Assembly: GCA_037968535.1 (NCBI GenBank)
Contig: JBBKVT010000135.1
Span: forward strand, 1-9,969
DNA: 9,969 nt
Direction: 5' to 3'
Origin: JAHEAO01 sp037968535
Lineage (GTDB): Bacteria; Pseudomonadota; Alphaproteobacteria; Rhodobacterales; Rhodobacteraceae
Each line of letters opens with the position of its first letter. The first letter of the stretch is position 1. The notes beneath the pieces are model-generated. The model saw only the letters and a list, made by a program, of their open reading frames with translations. It was not told the origin of the DNA and did not search any database. The position numbers and the translations under genes are program-made. Positions 1 to 6,884 of this stretch are shown piece after piece.

Positions 1-947
1 CCCGGCGATTCGGTCATCGGGACAAACACCATGCCGCCGGAAATGCCGATCAGCCAACGCGTCTCGAACCCGCCATCCGGTGCGGGCAAGTCCACGCGTC
101 GCGGCGTCAGCGTGAAGTCGGAAACCGCGCCATCGCGCCAGACCTTCAAGAGCAGCGGCTTGCCTTCGGACGCGCCAACGATATCGCGCAGTTTCGCGAA
201 GGTCGGCACCGGCTCACCGTCCACCGATTCGATCACATCGCCGACCCGCAGGTCGATATCCATCGCCGCAGATCCCGGCGTCAGTGACGAGATCATCGCC
301 GGATACGGATGCGGACCCGGCACCGTCAGAACCGCGTCGTCGCGCGACACCGTGTAATCCAGCACCGCGTCAGACGGCAGCTTGTCGATGAAACCGTCGA
401 ACGCATCCAGCTTCGGGGTGTCGATCCCGGCAATCGCCAGCACCTCGTCACCGACCTGAAGCCCCTGCTCGACCGGCACCGGGCGCAATTCGGCGATGGT
501 CAGGGGATCAGACGCTGTGCCGCGCCAGCCGATGATCGCCGCAAAGACCAGAATCGACAGGATGAAGTTGAACATCGGACCCGCCGCCACCGTTGCCGAC
601 CGCGCCCACAGCGGTGCGCCATGCATCGACCGTCGCCGCTCGCCCTCGGCCATCGCATGCAGCGCGCCTTCGTCCTTGCCGCTGGCGGCATCCGCATCGC
701 CCAGGAACTTGACGAAACCGCCAAACGGCAGCGCCGCAAGCTGCCAGCGGGTGCCACGCTTGTCGATCCGCGACCAGATCACCGGCCCGAACCCCAACGA
801 GAACACCTCGGCATGGATCCCCGACCAGCGGCCAACGATGTAATGTCCGAATTCGTGGATCGCGACGATGATCAGAAGCGCAATCACGAAGGCCGCGACC
901 GTATAGAGAAAACCGCCGAAAGACGGGATCAGTCCGATGGTATCCAA
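1..947 (-). CDS. rseP: RseP, site-2 intramembrane zinc metalloprotease (partial, C-terminus missing)
   Basis: RseP cleaves the anti-sigma factor RseA within the inner membrane during regulated intramembrane proteolysis and helps clear signal-peptide remnants. About 315 residues are visible. An N-terminal membrane segment carries the zinc-binding HEFGH motif at residues 31-35, followed by the conserved stretch GRWSGIHAEVFSLGFGP. A second hydrophobic segment (AAGPMFNFILSILVFAAI) comes next, then two PDZ-like regions. The second PDZ region contains DLRVGDVIESVDGEPV. Family members are about 445-450 aa, so roughly 130 residues, including the LDG motif and the last membrane segments, lie beyond the left edge. 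I chose a TTG start at 947 because it gives MDTIGLIPSFGG, which fits alphaproteobacterial RseP. No ATG is available nearby, and an AAAGG lies 7 nt upstream. The start is 2 bases after the dxr stop, so the genes are very likely cotranscribed. The family assignment is secure; the exact start is less so. Confidence 0.96.
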   Translation of the reverse strand, partial: MDTIGLIPSFGGFLYTVAAFVIALLIIVAIHEFGHYIVGRWSGIHAEVFSLGFGPVIWSRIDKRGTRWQLAALPFGGFVKFLGDADAASGKDEGALHAMAEGERRRSMHGAPLWARSATVAAGPMFNFILSILVFAAIIGWRGTASDPLTIAELRPVPVEQGLQVGDEVLAIAGIDTPKLDAFDGFIDKLPSDAVLDYTVSRDDAVLTVPGPHPYPAMISSLTPGSAAMDIDLRVGDVIESVDGEPVPTFAKLRDIVGASEGKPLLLKVWRDGAVSDFTLTPRRVDLPAPDGGFETRWLIGISGGMVFVPMTESP

Positions 948-949
948 TG

Positions 950-2134
950 TCAGGCCTTTGCTTTCAGGGTCTCTATCGTCGCTGCGGCGCGCATCCTAGC
1001 GACTTGGTCAGTCCGCGCGACGTTATCAAGGGTAATTTCGGCATCGGCAAGGTCGGGGTCGGATGACATCTGCGTCAACACTTCCTCGACCACGCGCGCC
1101 ATATCGGTGAATCCGATCTCGCCGCTGATGAAAGCGTCAAGCGCGCGGTCCTTGGCGGCAGTGAACACCGCCCCCGCCAAACCGCCCGCCACCATCACTT
1201 CGCGCGCCAGCCGCAACGCCGGAAAGCGCTTTTCGTCCGGCGCCTCGAACCGCAATGTGCCGATCCGCGCCAGATCCAGCCGTTCCACCGGCAGCTTCCG
1301 GCGTTCCGGCCAGTTCAAAGCATAGCCGATCGCATGGCGCATGTCGGCAGGCCCCAGATGCGCCATCAACCCGCCATCGCGGAATCCGACAATCGCATGG
1401 ATCAGGCTTTCGGGATGCACCAGAACCTCGATCTGATCCGGCGCCAATCCGAAAAACTCTTTGGTTTCGACAAGTTCCATCGCTTTGTTAAACAGGCTCG
1501 CACTGTCAATGGTGATCCGCTGACCCATCGCCCAGTTCGGATGGTTCAGCGCCTGTTCCAATGTCGCCCCGGCCATCCGCCCGAACGGCCAGTCGCGGAA
1601 TGGCCCGCCCGAGGCGGTGATGATCACCCGCTCGACGCTTGCGATATCCTCGCCGACCAGCCCCTGAAACACCGCCGAATGCTCGCTGTCGACCGGCAGC
1701 ACAGTCGCGCCGTGGCGCGCCGCCGTTGCCATCACCAGCGGTCCCGCCGTGACCAGCGATTCCTTGTTGGCCAGCGCCAGCGTCTTGCCCTGCCGCAACG
1801 CGCGCAACCCTGGCGCCAGCCCGGCCGCGCCGACAATGGCCGACATCACCCAGTCCGCAGGCCGGTCGGCAGCCTCGATCAGCGCCTGCGGTCCCGCGCC
1901 GACGGCGATGCCCGACCCTGCCAGCGCGTCGCGCAGCCCGACTAGACAATCGTCGAAGGCCGTCACCGCAACCTCGGCGCCGAATTCCCGTGCGTCCCGC
2001 CCCAGTTGCGCCACGTTGCGCCCGCCGGTCAGCGCGACGATCTGGAACCGGCTACGGTCGCGCCGGATCAGGTCCAGCGTGTTCTGCCCGATCGACCCGG
2101 TCGCCCCGAAGATGGAAACGCGGCGTGTGCTCAT
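950..2134 (-). CDS. dxr: 1-deoxy-D-xylulose 5-phosphate reductoisomerase
   Basis: Dxr (IspC) converts DXP to 2-C-methyl-D-erythritol 4-phosphate with NADPH. This is the committed step of the MEP isoprenoid pathway in the cytosol and the target of fosmidomycin. The 394-aa protein has normal family length. It begins with an NADPH-binding Rossmann motif (GATGSIG, residues 10-16). LANKESLVTAG follows at 121-131, the metal-ligand motif DSEHSA at 149-154 (D149 and E151), SGGPFR at 175-180, HPNWAMG at 198-204, and NKAMELVE at 216-223 with the third acidic ligand around E220. All of these are intact, so it should be an active canonical enzyme. The reading frame stays open further upstream (to about 2818), but that part is the antiframe of cdsA. 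The ATG at 2134 gives the family N-terminus MSTRRVSIFG. The start overlaps the cdsA stop as ATGA. Confidence 0.98.
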   Translation of the reverse strand: MSTRRVSIFGATGSIGQNTLDLIRRDRSRFQIVALTGGRNVAQLGRDAREFGAEVAVTAFDDCLVGLRDALAGSGIAVGAGPQALIEAADRPADWVMSAIVGAAGLAPGLRALRQGKTLALANKESLVTAGPLVMATAARHGATVLPVDSEHSAVFQGLVGEDIASVERVIITASGGPFRDWPFGRMAGATLEQALNHPNWAMGQRITIDSASLFNKAMELVETKEFFGLAPDQIEVLVHPESLIHAIVGFRDGGLMAHLGPADMRHAIGYALNWPERRKLPVERLDLARIGTLRFEAPDEKRFPALRLAREVMVAGGLAGAVFTAAKDRALDAFISGEIGFTDMARVVEEVLTQMSSDPDLADAEITLDNVARTDQVARMRAAATIETLKAKA

Positions 2135-2919
2135 GCCACCGCGACCGTCAGCCAGCCGAGCGCGAAACACAAGGCGGCCCCCAGCACCGCACCGATCATC
2201 GCATCGAACCGGTCCAGCACCCCGCCGTGTCCCGGCAGAATGCCCGATGCGTCCTTGACCCCGCGCCGCCGCTTGATCGCGCTTTCCGCGATGTCGCCGA
2301 TCTGGCCCGCGAAGCCGACAAGCGGGCTTATCAGCACCAGCGCCAGACCTGCGCCGGTCAACGAAGCAAAGACCAGGCCCACGACTGCCGCCGCCAGCCA
2401 GCCCGCCACTGTGCCAGACCAGGTTTTCTTCGGGCTCACCCGTGGCCAGAACTTCGGCCCGCCCAGCCGACGGCCGACGAAATACCCGGCGGTGTCGCTG
2501 GCGATCACGACAAAGACCAGCCAGAACACCCAGACCGCGCCGAATTCGCGTGTCAGCAGGATCGCAAAGCAGGCCAGCATGATCGCCGCGCCATATGTCA
2601 GGAATATCAGCCGCTCGCGTCGCACCCATATCACGCCAAAGGCGGCAAGGGCGGCCAGCAGCACCAGCGCGGGCAGCGATCCCAGCAGCCCCACCATGAC
2701 CGAAGCCGCAGCCAGACCCCCCAGGATCGGCGGCGCCTCGGGCCATTCGACCCCCAGCATCCGCGCCAGTTCCCAGATCATCACGCCACTTGCGGCGGCT
2801 ACCAGCAAGGTGAACCACGCGCCGCCTAGCCAGACAGCAACCAGCCCAACCAGCGCCATCGCCGCAGCGCTCAGCACGCGCGGGCGCAGATCAGTCCAAC
2901 GTGAAGAGACGTCCGTCAT
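2131..2919 (-). CDS. cdsA: Phosphatidate cytidylyltransferase (CDP-diacylglycerol synthase)
   Basis: CdsA makes CDP-diacylglycerol from CTP and phosphatidic acid at the inner membrane, the branch point for all major phospholipids. The 262-aa product is a polytopic membrane protein with hydrophobic segments at about 17-45, 64-96, 106-122, 128-145, 171-203 and 241-262. The diagnostic CdsA signature is complete at residues 213-239: S213, K216-R217, K222-D223, then PGHGGVLDR with the final D at 239. SDTAGYFVGRRLGG (141-154) and SPKKTWSGT (162-170) are also typical. The ATG start overlaps the uppS stop (ATGA), and the stop overlaps the dxr start, so translation is probably coupled on both sides. 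The upstream ribosome-binding sequence is weak, which agrees with coupling. Confidence 0.97.
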   Translation of the reverse strand: MTDVSSRWTDLRPRVLSAAAMALVGLVAVWLGGAWFTLLVAAASGVMIWELARMLGVEWPEAPPILGGLAAASVMVGLLGSLPALVLLAALAAFGVIWVRRERLIFLTYGAAIMLACFAILLTREFGAVWVFWLVFVVIASDTAGYFVGRRLGGPKFWPRVSPKKTWSGTVAGWLAAAVVGLVFASLTGAGLALVLISPLVGFAGQIGDIAESAIKRRRGVKDASGILPGHGGVLDRFDAMIGAVLGAALCFALGWLTVAVA

Positions 2920-3671
2920 CCAATAACGGCACCGAAACGACGATCCCTCTTGGCGTAGTTTCCAAGGATCCCGGCAAAAATCTCGGCCGTGAAGTCGGGC
3001 CAGAGCGTGTCGATGAATTCATATTCCGAATAGGCCGACTGCCACAGCAGGAAGTTCGAGATCCGCGCCTCGCCGCTGGTGCGGATCACCAGATCGGGAT
3101 CGGGCAGCACGTAGGTGTCAAGATACCGCGCAAGGGATTCGGCGTCGACCGCTTCGGGATCCAGCTTGCCCGCCTTGATGTCGCGCGCCAGCCGCTTGGT
3201 GGCCCGTGCAACCTCGTCGCGGCCACCGTAATTCAGCGCCACCGTCAGATGCACCAGATCGTTGTCAGCGGTCATCAGTTCCAACTCGTCCATCAACTGC
3301 ACGAGTTTTTCGTCCAGCTTTATCCGGTCGCCAATGAACCGAACCCGGATGCCGTTTTCGCGCAACGTCCGGGCTTCCTTGCTGATGTAGCGGCGAAACA
3401 GCGTCATCAGCCCCGAAACCTCGGCCTGGGTGCGCTTCCAGTTCTCGGTCGAGAACGCGAAGATCGTCAGATACTTGACGCCAAGCACGGGACAGGCTTC
3501 AACGATCTCGCGGACCCGCTTCGCCCCGGCCTGGTGACCGAAAAGCCGCGGTTTGCCCTGTGCCTGCGCCCATCTGCCGTTGCCATCCATGATGATGGCC
3601 ACATGGCGCGGTCCAGTGCACAGTCCGGTCGGCGGTAGATCTTTCAACTGCGTCACCCTCGTTTCGATCAA
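2916..3671 (-). CDS. uppS: Polyprenyl diphosphate synthase (UppS-type cis-prenyltransferase)
   Basis: This enzyme condenses IPP with farnesyl diphosphate in cis to make the long polyprenyl diphosphate that becomes the lipid carrier for peptidoglycan and other envelope polymers. Motifs run in the expected order: MDGNGRWA at 28-35 with catalytic Asp29, FGHQAGAKRVRE at 44-55, FAFSTENWKR at 71-80, LNYGGRDE at 146-153, and RTSGEARISNFLLWQ starting at 197 and ending in SAYSEYEF. The length of 251 aa is normal. Product chain length cannot be read from sequence alone. The start is uncertain. A TTG at 3671 overlaps the frr stop as TTGA. An alternative GTG lies at 3656. Another TTG at 3647 has a GAGG about 9 nt upstream. 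All three lie before the conserved core, so function is unaffected. Confidence 0.97.
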   Translation of the reverse strand: MIETRVTQLKDLPPTGLCTGPRHVAIIMDGNGRWAQAQGKPRLFGHQAGAKRVREIVEACPVLGVKYLTIFAFSTENWKRTQAEVSGLMTLFRRYISKEARTLRENGIRVRFIGDRIKLDEKLVQLMDELELMTADNDLVHLTVALNYGGRDEVARATKRLARDIKAGKLDPEAVDAESLARYLDTYVLPDPDLVIRTSGEARISNFLLWQSAYSEYEFIDTLWPDFTAEIFAGILGNYAKRDRRFGAVIG

Positions 3672-4225
3672 ACCTGCATGATCTCTGCCTGTTTCGTTTC
3701 CAGCGCCGCATCGACCGCCGCGATCGCCTTGTCGGTCAGCGTCTGCACTTCGTCGGACCAGAATTTCTGATCATCCTCGGACATGCCGTCGGACTTGGCC
3801 TTCTTGATCTGGTCCATGCCGTCACGCCGGATGTTGCGCACCGCGACTCGGGCGCTTTCGGCATATTGCGCGGCAACTTTGGTCAAATCACGGCGCCGTT
3901 CCTCGTTTAGTTCCGGAATCGGCAACATTATGATCGTGCCGTTAAGCTGCGGATTGATCCCCAGACCGCTTTCGCGGATCGCCTTTTCGACCTTGCCGAC
4001 CAGCGCCTTGTCCCAGACGTTGATCGTCACCATCCGCGATTCCGGCACGTTCACGGTGCCCACCTGATTGATCGGCGTCGGGCTGCCGTAGGCATCGACC
4101 ATCACCGGGTCGAGCATCGAGGAGCTTGCACGCCCGGTTCTCAGCGATCCGAATTCGTGCTTCAGCGCTGCCATTGCGCCATCCATCCTGCGTTGCAGGT
4201 CGTCGAGGTCAATATCGTCTGCCAT
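3668..4225 (-). CDS. frr: Ribosome recycling factor
   Basis: Frr works with EF-G to split the post-termination ribosome complex and is essential in most bacteria. The product is 185 aa, the standard family length. It shows the conserved SLRTGRASSSMLDP region at 27-40, PINQVGTVNVPESRM, the GINPQLNGTIIMLPIPELNEERR core (positions about 90-112), and the C-terminal helical half with RNIRRDGMDQIKKAKSDG. I chose the ATG at 4225 because it gives MADDIDLDDL and is preceded by GAGTGGAA. An in-frame GTG at 4255 would add ten residues with no family support. The stop overlaps the uppS start by 4 bases. A 109-base gap separates the start from the upstream unknown gene, so frr may have its own promoter in addition to read-through from pyrH. 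Confidence 0.97.
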   Translation of the reverse strand: MADDIDLDDLQRRMDGAMAALKHEFGSLRTGRASSSMLDPVMVDAYGSPTPINQVGTVNVPESRMVTINVWDKALVGKVEKAIRESGLGINPQLNGTIIMLPIPELNEERRRDLTKVAAQYAESARVAVRNIRRDGMDQIKKAKSDGMSEDDQKFWSDEVQTLTDKAIAAVDAALETKQAEIMQV

Positions 4226-4268
4226 GCGTTCCACTCGAATTACACCGGTCCTCACGCCGATTTTGGCG

Positions 4269-4279
4269 CGTTTATAACG
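4269..4279 (-). promoter_or_regulatory. Short palindrome with a TATAAA box upstream of frr (candidate internal promoter)
   Basis: The 109-base gap 4226-4334 between the unknown gene and frr contains CGTTATAAACG on the minus strand, with perfect 4-bp arms and a 3-base centre. Its TATAAA at 4271-4276 could serve as a -10 box for frr, and a TTGACG lies just 5' of it, overlapping the palindrome. No -35 hexamer at the normal 16-18 bp spacing matches well. Nothing else recognisable is present in this gap. The promoter call is inference and weak. Confidence 0.2.
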
Positions 4280-4334
4280 TCAACCGCGGATGTTTGTATA
4301 GGGATCGAGGCGACACGGCGCGATTTGCCCCACC

Positions 4335-4961
4335 TCAGACCCCCGACACGCCGCGATCCCGCCCGCGTCGGCTTCGGATCGCCCAAAGACCGGGCAACAG
4401 ATCAACGGCTGGCGCGATCAACCCGAGCAGCGCAGCAACAGGCAGCAAACGGACGCTTTCAGCCATCGAGAAATCACAGGTGATCACGGCGAGCAGCGGC
4501 AGAAACCCGACGACCGCGGCGAATTTGCCAAGGATGATCAGACATACGCCGGCAGGGCTGATCAACCGGATGTCCTCAACCGTCACGATCCCCGACGGCA
4601 CATACCTGCCCGCCTGCGCCGAAGCTGCGAGGCTTTGCAACGTCGGATCGTCCCAGCGCCGCGCATGTTCCGCGAAAAGCGTCACCGCGTGCGGATCGAA
4701 CGGCGCCAGCAATTGCAGGCTGCGGGCCACAAGCCGCCGCGGGATCCGCCGGTTCGGCTCCGGCTGGGACAGTCCGTCCCAAAGCACTTCCGGCGCAAGC
4801 CCAAGTTCCGTCTCGATGAAATCGAACAGATCCTGCTCGTCGAATAGCGGCTCTTGGTTCAGTTCGGAAAGCCGGCTTTCTGCCGGAATATCCTCGACCG
4901 AGCGGCCAAGCGCCTGCGCAACAAAGCGGCGCAGCTTGAGAATGGAATCGTCGCGGTTCAT
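4335..4961 (-). CDS. Hypothetical protein with acidic N-terminal region and two C-terminal membrane segments
   Basis: I do not recognise this 208-aa protein. Residues 1-65 are acidic and helical-looking. Spacing such as LGRSVEDIPAESRLSEL (18-34) followed by DEQDLFDFIETELGL (41-55) loosely resembles an acyl-carrier-like fold of the DUF1493 type, but there is no phosphopantetheine serine motif. Residues 70-130 are soluble and arginine-rich. Two hydrophobic segments follow at about 134-161 and 171-193, both rich in Leu/Val/Ala with prolines, and the tail is basic (RSRRGRDR), as expected for cytoplasmic ends by the positive-inside rule. The gene lies between pyrH and frr on the same strand, 68 bases after the pyrH stop and 109 before frr, and is probably cotranscribed. 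The start ATG at 4961 lacks a clear ribosome-binding site; no upstream in-frame ATG, GTG or TTG was seen in the pyrH spacer. Codon use looks like that of its neighbours. A real gene is likely; its function is unknown. Confidence 0.8.
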   Translation of the reverse strand: MNRDDSILKLRRFVAQALGRSVEDIPAESRLSELNQEPLFDEQDLFDFIETELGLAPEVLWDGLSQPEPNRRIPRRLVARSLQLLAPFDPHAVTLFAEHARRWDDPTLQSLAASAQAGRYVPSGIVTVEDIRLISPAGVCLIILGKFAAVVGFLPLLAVITCDFSMAESVRLLPVAALLGLIAPAVDLLPGLWAIRSRRGRDRGVSGV

Positions 4962-5029
4962 CGAGATGTTGAAGCCGCATACTATGGCATCAGAATGGCA
5001 ATTCCCGCCAGATCAGATCAGCCGCCGAA

Positions 5030-5767
5030 TTACCCGCCGACGATTGTATAAGTGCCCTTGCCGGCCAAAATACCCTTGAACCCGCCCGGCTCGTCGAGGC
5101 TGAACACCACGATCGGCAGGTTGTTGTCGCGGGCCAGTGCAATCGCACTCGCATCCATCACGCCCAGATGCTTCTGCAACACCTCGTCGTAGCTGACATG
5201 ATCGTAACGCTTGGCGTCCTTGTGCTTCTTGGGATCCTTGTCATAGACGCCGTCGACCTTGGTCCCCTTGAAAATCGCCTCGCAGGCCATCTCGTTGGCG
5301 CGAAGCGTCGCGGCGGTATCGGTGGTGAAATACGGGTTTCCGGTGCCCGCCGCAAAGATGCAGACCCGGCCCTTTTCCAGATGCCGCACCGCGCGGCGAC
5401 GGATATAGGGCTCGCAAACCTGATCCATCGGAATCGCACTGATGACACGGGTGAAGACGCCCAGATCTTCCAGCGCGGATTGCATCGCCAGTGCGTTCAT
5501 CACCGTGGCCAGCATTCCCATGTAATCGGCGGTGGTGCGTTCCATTCCCTGCGCCGACCCCTGCAAGCCCCGAAAGATGTTGCCGCCGCCGATCACCATG
5601 CAGATCTCGACCCCCAGATCGTGCACCGATTTGACCTCGTTGGCGATCCGCACCACCGTCGGCGGATGCAGACCGTAGCCCTGATCACCCATCAGCGCCT
5701 CGCCGGAGATTTTCAGAAGAACGCGCTTGTAGCGTGTCGAGGCTTGGCCTTCGCCGTGCTCGGTCAT
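5030..5767 (-). CDS. pyrH: UMP kinase (uridylate kinase)
   Basis: PyrH phosphorylates UMP to UDP with ATP. It belongs to the amino acid kinase fold, acts as a hexamer, and is usually regulated by GTP and UTP. The 245-aa product shows KISGEAL at 19-25, the nucleotide-binding VIGGGNIFRG at 58-67, RTTADYMGMLATVMNALAM at 77-95, and GTGNPYFTTDTAA at 141-153, the family signature for substrate binding. KVDGVYDKDPKK at 170-181 and a C-terminal DEPGGFKGIL complete the match. The ATG at 5767 was chosen because it gives a normal N-terminus just before YKRVLLKISGEAL and has GGGG about 8 nt upstream. The open frame continues 33 codons further upstream into non-conserved sequence. It is the first gene of the minus-strand cluster and is divergent from miaA. 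Confidence 0.97.
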   Translation of the reverse strand: MTEHGEGQASTRYKRVLLKISGEALMGDQGYGLHPPTVVRIANEVKSVHDLGVEICMVIGGGNIFRGLQGSAQGMERTTADYMGMLATVMNALAMQSALEDLGVFTRVISAIPMDQVCEPYIRRRAVRHLEKGRVCIFAAGTGNPYFTTDTAATLRANEMACEAIFKGTKVDGVYDKDPKKHKDAKRYDHVSYDEVLQKHLGVMDASAIALARDNNLPIVVFSLDEPGGFKGILAGKGTYTIVGG

Positions 5768-5804
5768 ATGAATTGCCCCATGTCTGATCCGGTAAAATCT
5801 GCTG

Positions 5805-5828
5805 GCCGCAAAATGTCGCAAATGCGGC
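5805..5828. promoter_or_regulatory. Inverted repeat in the pyrH-miaA divergent intergenic region
   Basis: The 139 bases between the pyrH and miaA starts must hold the promoters of both. Within them GCCGCA and TGCGGC form perfect 6-bp arms separated by 12 bases. Inside the same stretch CGCAAAATG and CGCAAATG repeat directly at 10-base spacing. This could be a regulator site or a hairpin in the pyrH leader, since the pyrH start is about 40 bases away. No regulator is named because the motif does not match one that I know. Confidence 0.3.
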
Positions 5829-5891
5829 TGCGGTTCAATGCCGGATTGACGCCCGCGTCGCCGCACCCGCGATCAAACCTGAAGAACGGTC

Positions 5892-5897
5892 CATAAT
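5892..5897 (+). promoter_or_regulatory. Candidate -10 box immediately upstream of miaA
   Basis: CATAAT sits 9 bases before the miaA ATG at 5907, where no purine-rich ribosome-binding site is seen. If it is used, transcription would start at or within a few bases of the start codon, giving a leaderless or nearly leaderless mRNA. No good -35 hexamer lies at the standard spacing, so the call is tentative. Confidence 0.22.
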
Positions 5898-5906
5898 GCC
5901 TTGGTA

Positions 5907-6779
5907 ATGCTTGATGATATACCATCGGACCGCCCGGTTCTGATCGCTGGTCCCACCGGATCGGGAAAATCGGCCATCGCCCTTGAACTGGCGCAGCGTC
6001 AGGGCGGAGTGATCGTCAATGCCGATGCGTTGCAGGTGTTTGCCAACTGGCAGGTGCTGACCGCCCGGCCCACCGACGCGGAAACTGCGATCGCGCCGCA
6101 TGCGCTTTACGGGCATGTAGCGGGCGATGTTGCCTATTCGGTCGGCGCCTGGCTGCGCGATGTGACGCCGCTTCTTGCAGGCCCGCGCCGTCCGATCATC
6201 ACCGGCGGCACCGGGCTTTACTTCACCGCCCTGACCGAAGGCCTGGCCGAAATTCCCGAGACCCCGGCCGATGTCCGCGCCGAGGCCGACGCGCGTCTGG
6301 CCGCCGAAGGACCCGAACCGCTGCTGGCCGAACTTGACCCCGCCACCGCTGCCCGCATCGACCGGCTCAACCCGGTCCGCATCCAGCGCGCGTGGGAGGT
6401 GCAGCGCAGCACCGGGCGCGGACTGGCCGCTTGGCAGGACGAGACCCCTGCCCCGCTTCTGGCGCTTGGCGACTGCTATCCGCTGTTGATCGACGCCAAC
6501 AAGGAATGGCTGGTGCAGCGGCTGGAACGCCGCTTCGACGGGATGCTCGCGGATGGCGCGATCGAAGAAGTGCGGCGCAACCTGCCCGGCTGGACCCCGG
6601 CCGCTCCGTCCTCCAAGGCGATCGGTGCGGCCGATCTGGTGGCGCATCTGCGCGGCGAGATCACGCTGGGCGAGGCCCGCCGCCGCGCCATCATCGCCAC
6701 CCGGCAATACGCCAAACGCCAGCGCAGCTGGTTTCGCGCCCGGATGAAAGCCTGGATCCGGGCGCCACTTCCCGATTGA
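5907..6779 (+). CDS. miaA: tRNA dimethylallyltransferase
   Basis: MiaA transfers the dimethylallyl group from DMAPP to N6 of A37 in tRNAs reading UNN codons, the first step of i6A/ms2i6A synthesis. The 290-aa product carries the P-loop GPTGSGKS at 15-22, NADALQVF at 38-45 with the likely catalytic Asp40, TGGTGLYF at 99-106, and RIDRLNPVRIQRAWEV in the middle. SSKAIGA and the C-terminal signature ATRQYAKRQRSWFR complete the match. The short length is common for alphaproteobacterial MiaA. The start is ambiguous. ATG at 5907 is preferred, and TTG at 5901 would add two residues. Neither has a clear Shine-Dalgarno sequence. The gene runs divergently from pyrH and converges on the dehydrogenase gene. 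Its substrate DMAPP derives from the MEP pathway that the nearby dxr begins, although co-regulation is not shown. Confidence 0.96.
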   Translation: MLDDIPSDRPVLIAGPTGSGKSAIALELAQRQGGVIVNADALQVFANWQVLTARPTDAETAIAPHALYGHVAGDVAYSVGAWLRDVTPLLAGPRRPIITGGTGLYFTALTEGLAEIPETPADVRAEADARLAAEGPEPLLAELDPATAARIDRLNPVRIQRAWEVQRSTGRGLAAWQDETPAPLLALGDCYPLLIDANKEWLVQRLERRFDGMLADGAIEEVRRNLPGWTPAAPSSKAIGAADLVAHLRGEITLGEARRRAIIATRQYAKRQRSWFRARMKAWIRAPLPD

Positions 6780-6854
6780 GGTCCGTTCCCGGCCAAGAAA
6801 TCCCTGCCGCCCCGTCCCGAACCGGGAATTTCCTCCGGCGCGGATGTTTCGCCT

Positions 6855-6880
6855 GAAAAGAAGCACTGGCCGCCCGGTGC
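6855..6880 (-). terminator. Putative rho-independent terminator of the dehydrogenase gene
   Basis: On the minus strand, 4 bases after the dehydrogenase stop, GCACCGG and CCAGTGC form a 7-bp stem with one C-A mismatch and a GCGG loop (6863-6880). The T-rich run TTCTTTTC (6855-6862) follows directly. The geometry fits an intrinsic terminator of moderate strength. On the plus strand the hairpin is not followed by T residues, so it would not be a typical terminator for miaA. Confidence 0.45.
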
Positions 6881-6884
6881 CCGG

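Noticed and set aside
309..1325. Long plus-strand open frame opposite rseP and dxr
   Set aside because: It lies antisense to two clearly conserved genes and its translation is Arg/His/Pro-rich low-quality sequence, typical of the antiframe of GC-rich genes.
2135..2818. N-terminal extension of the dxr reading frame into cdsA
   Set aside because: The open frame continues, but the translation is Gly/Ala/Arg-rich antiframe of cdsA. Dxr homology begins exactly at the ATG at 2134.
1990..2926. Overlapping plus-strand open frames opposite cdsA and the dxr start
   Set aside because: Antisense to cdsA, which has a full family signature. The products are compositionally biased and match no family that I recognise.
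4126..5079. Plus-strand open frame of over 300 codons opposite the unknown gene and the start of frr
   Set aside because: Ser/Arg/Pro-rich translation with no domain; it covers the intergenic gaps and the antisense of frr and the two-TM gene. The minus-strand frame has credible membrane segments and fits the operon.
6786..6828. TTCCCGG/CCGGGAA 7-bp inverted repeat, and a nested TCCCG-AAC-CGGGA hairpin, downstream of miaA as terminator
   Set aside because: The loop of the larger repeat is 29 bases, the small hairpin has only 5 bp, and no T tract follows on the plus strand.
5835..6866. Minus-strand open frame of over 300 codons opposite miaA
   Set aside because: Antisense to miaA, whose P-loop and family signatures are intact; the translation is biased and unlike any family.
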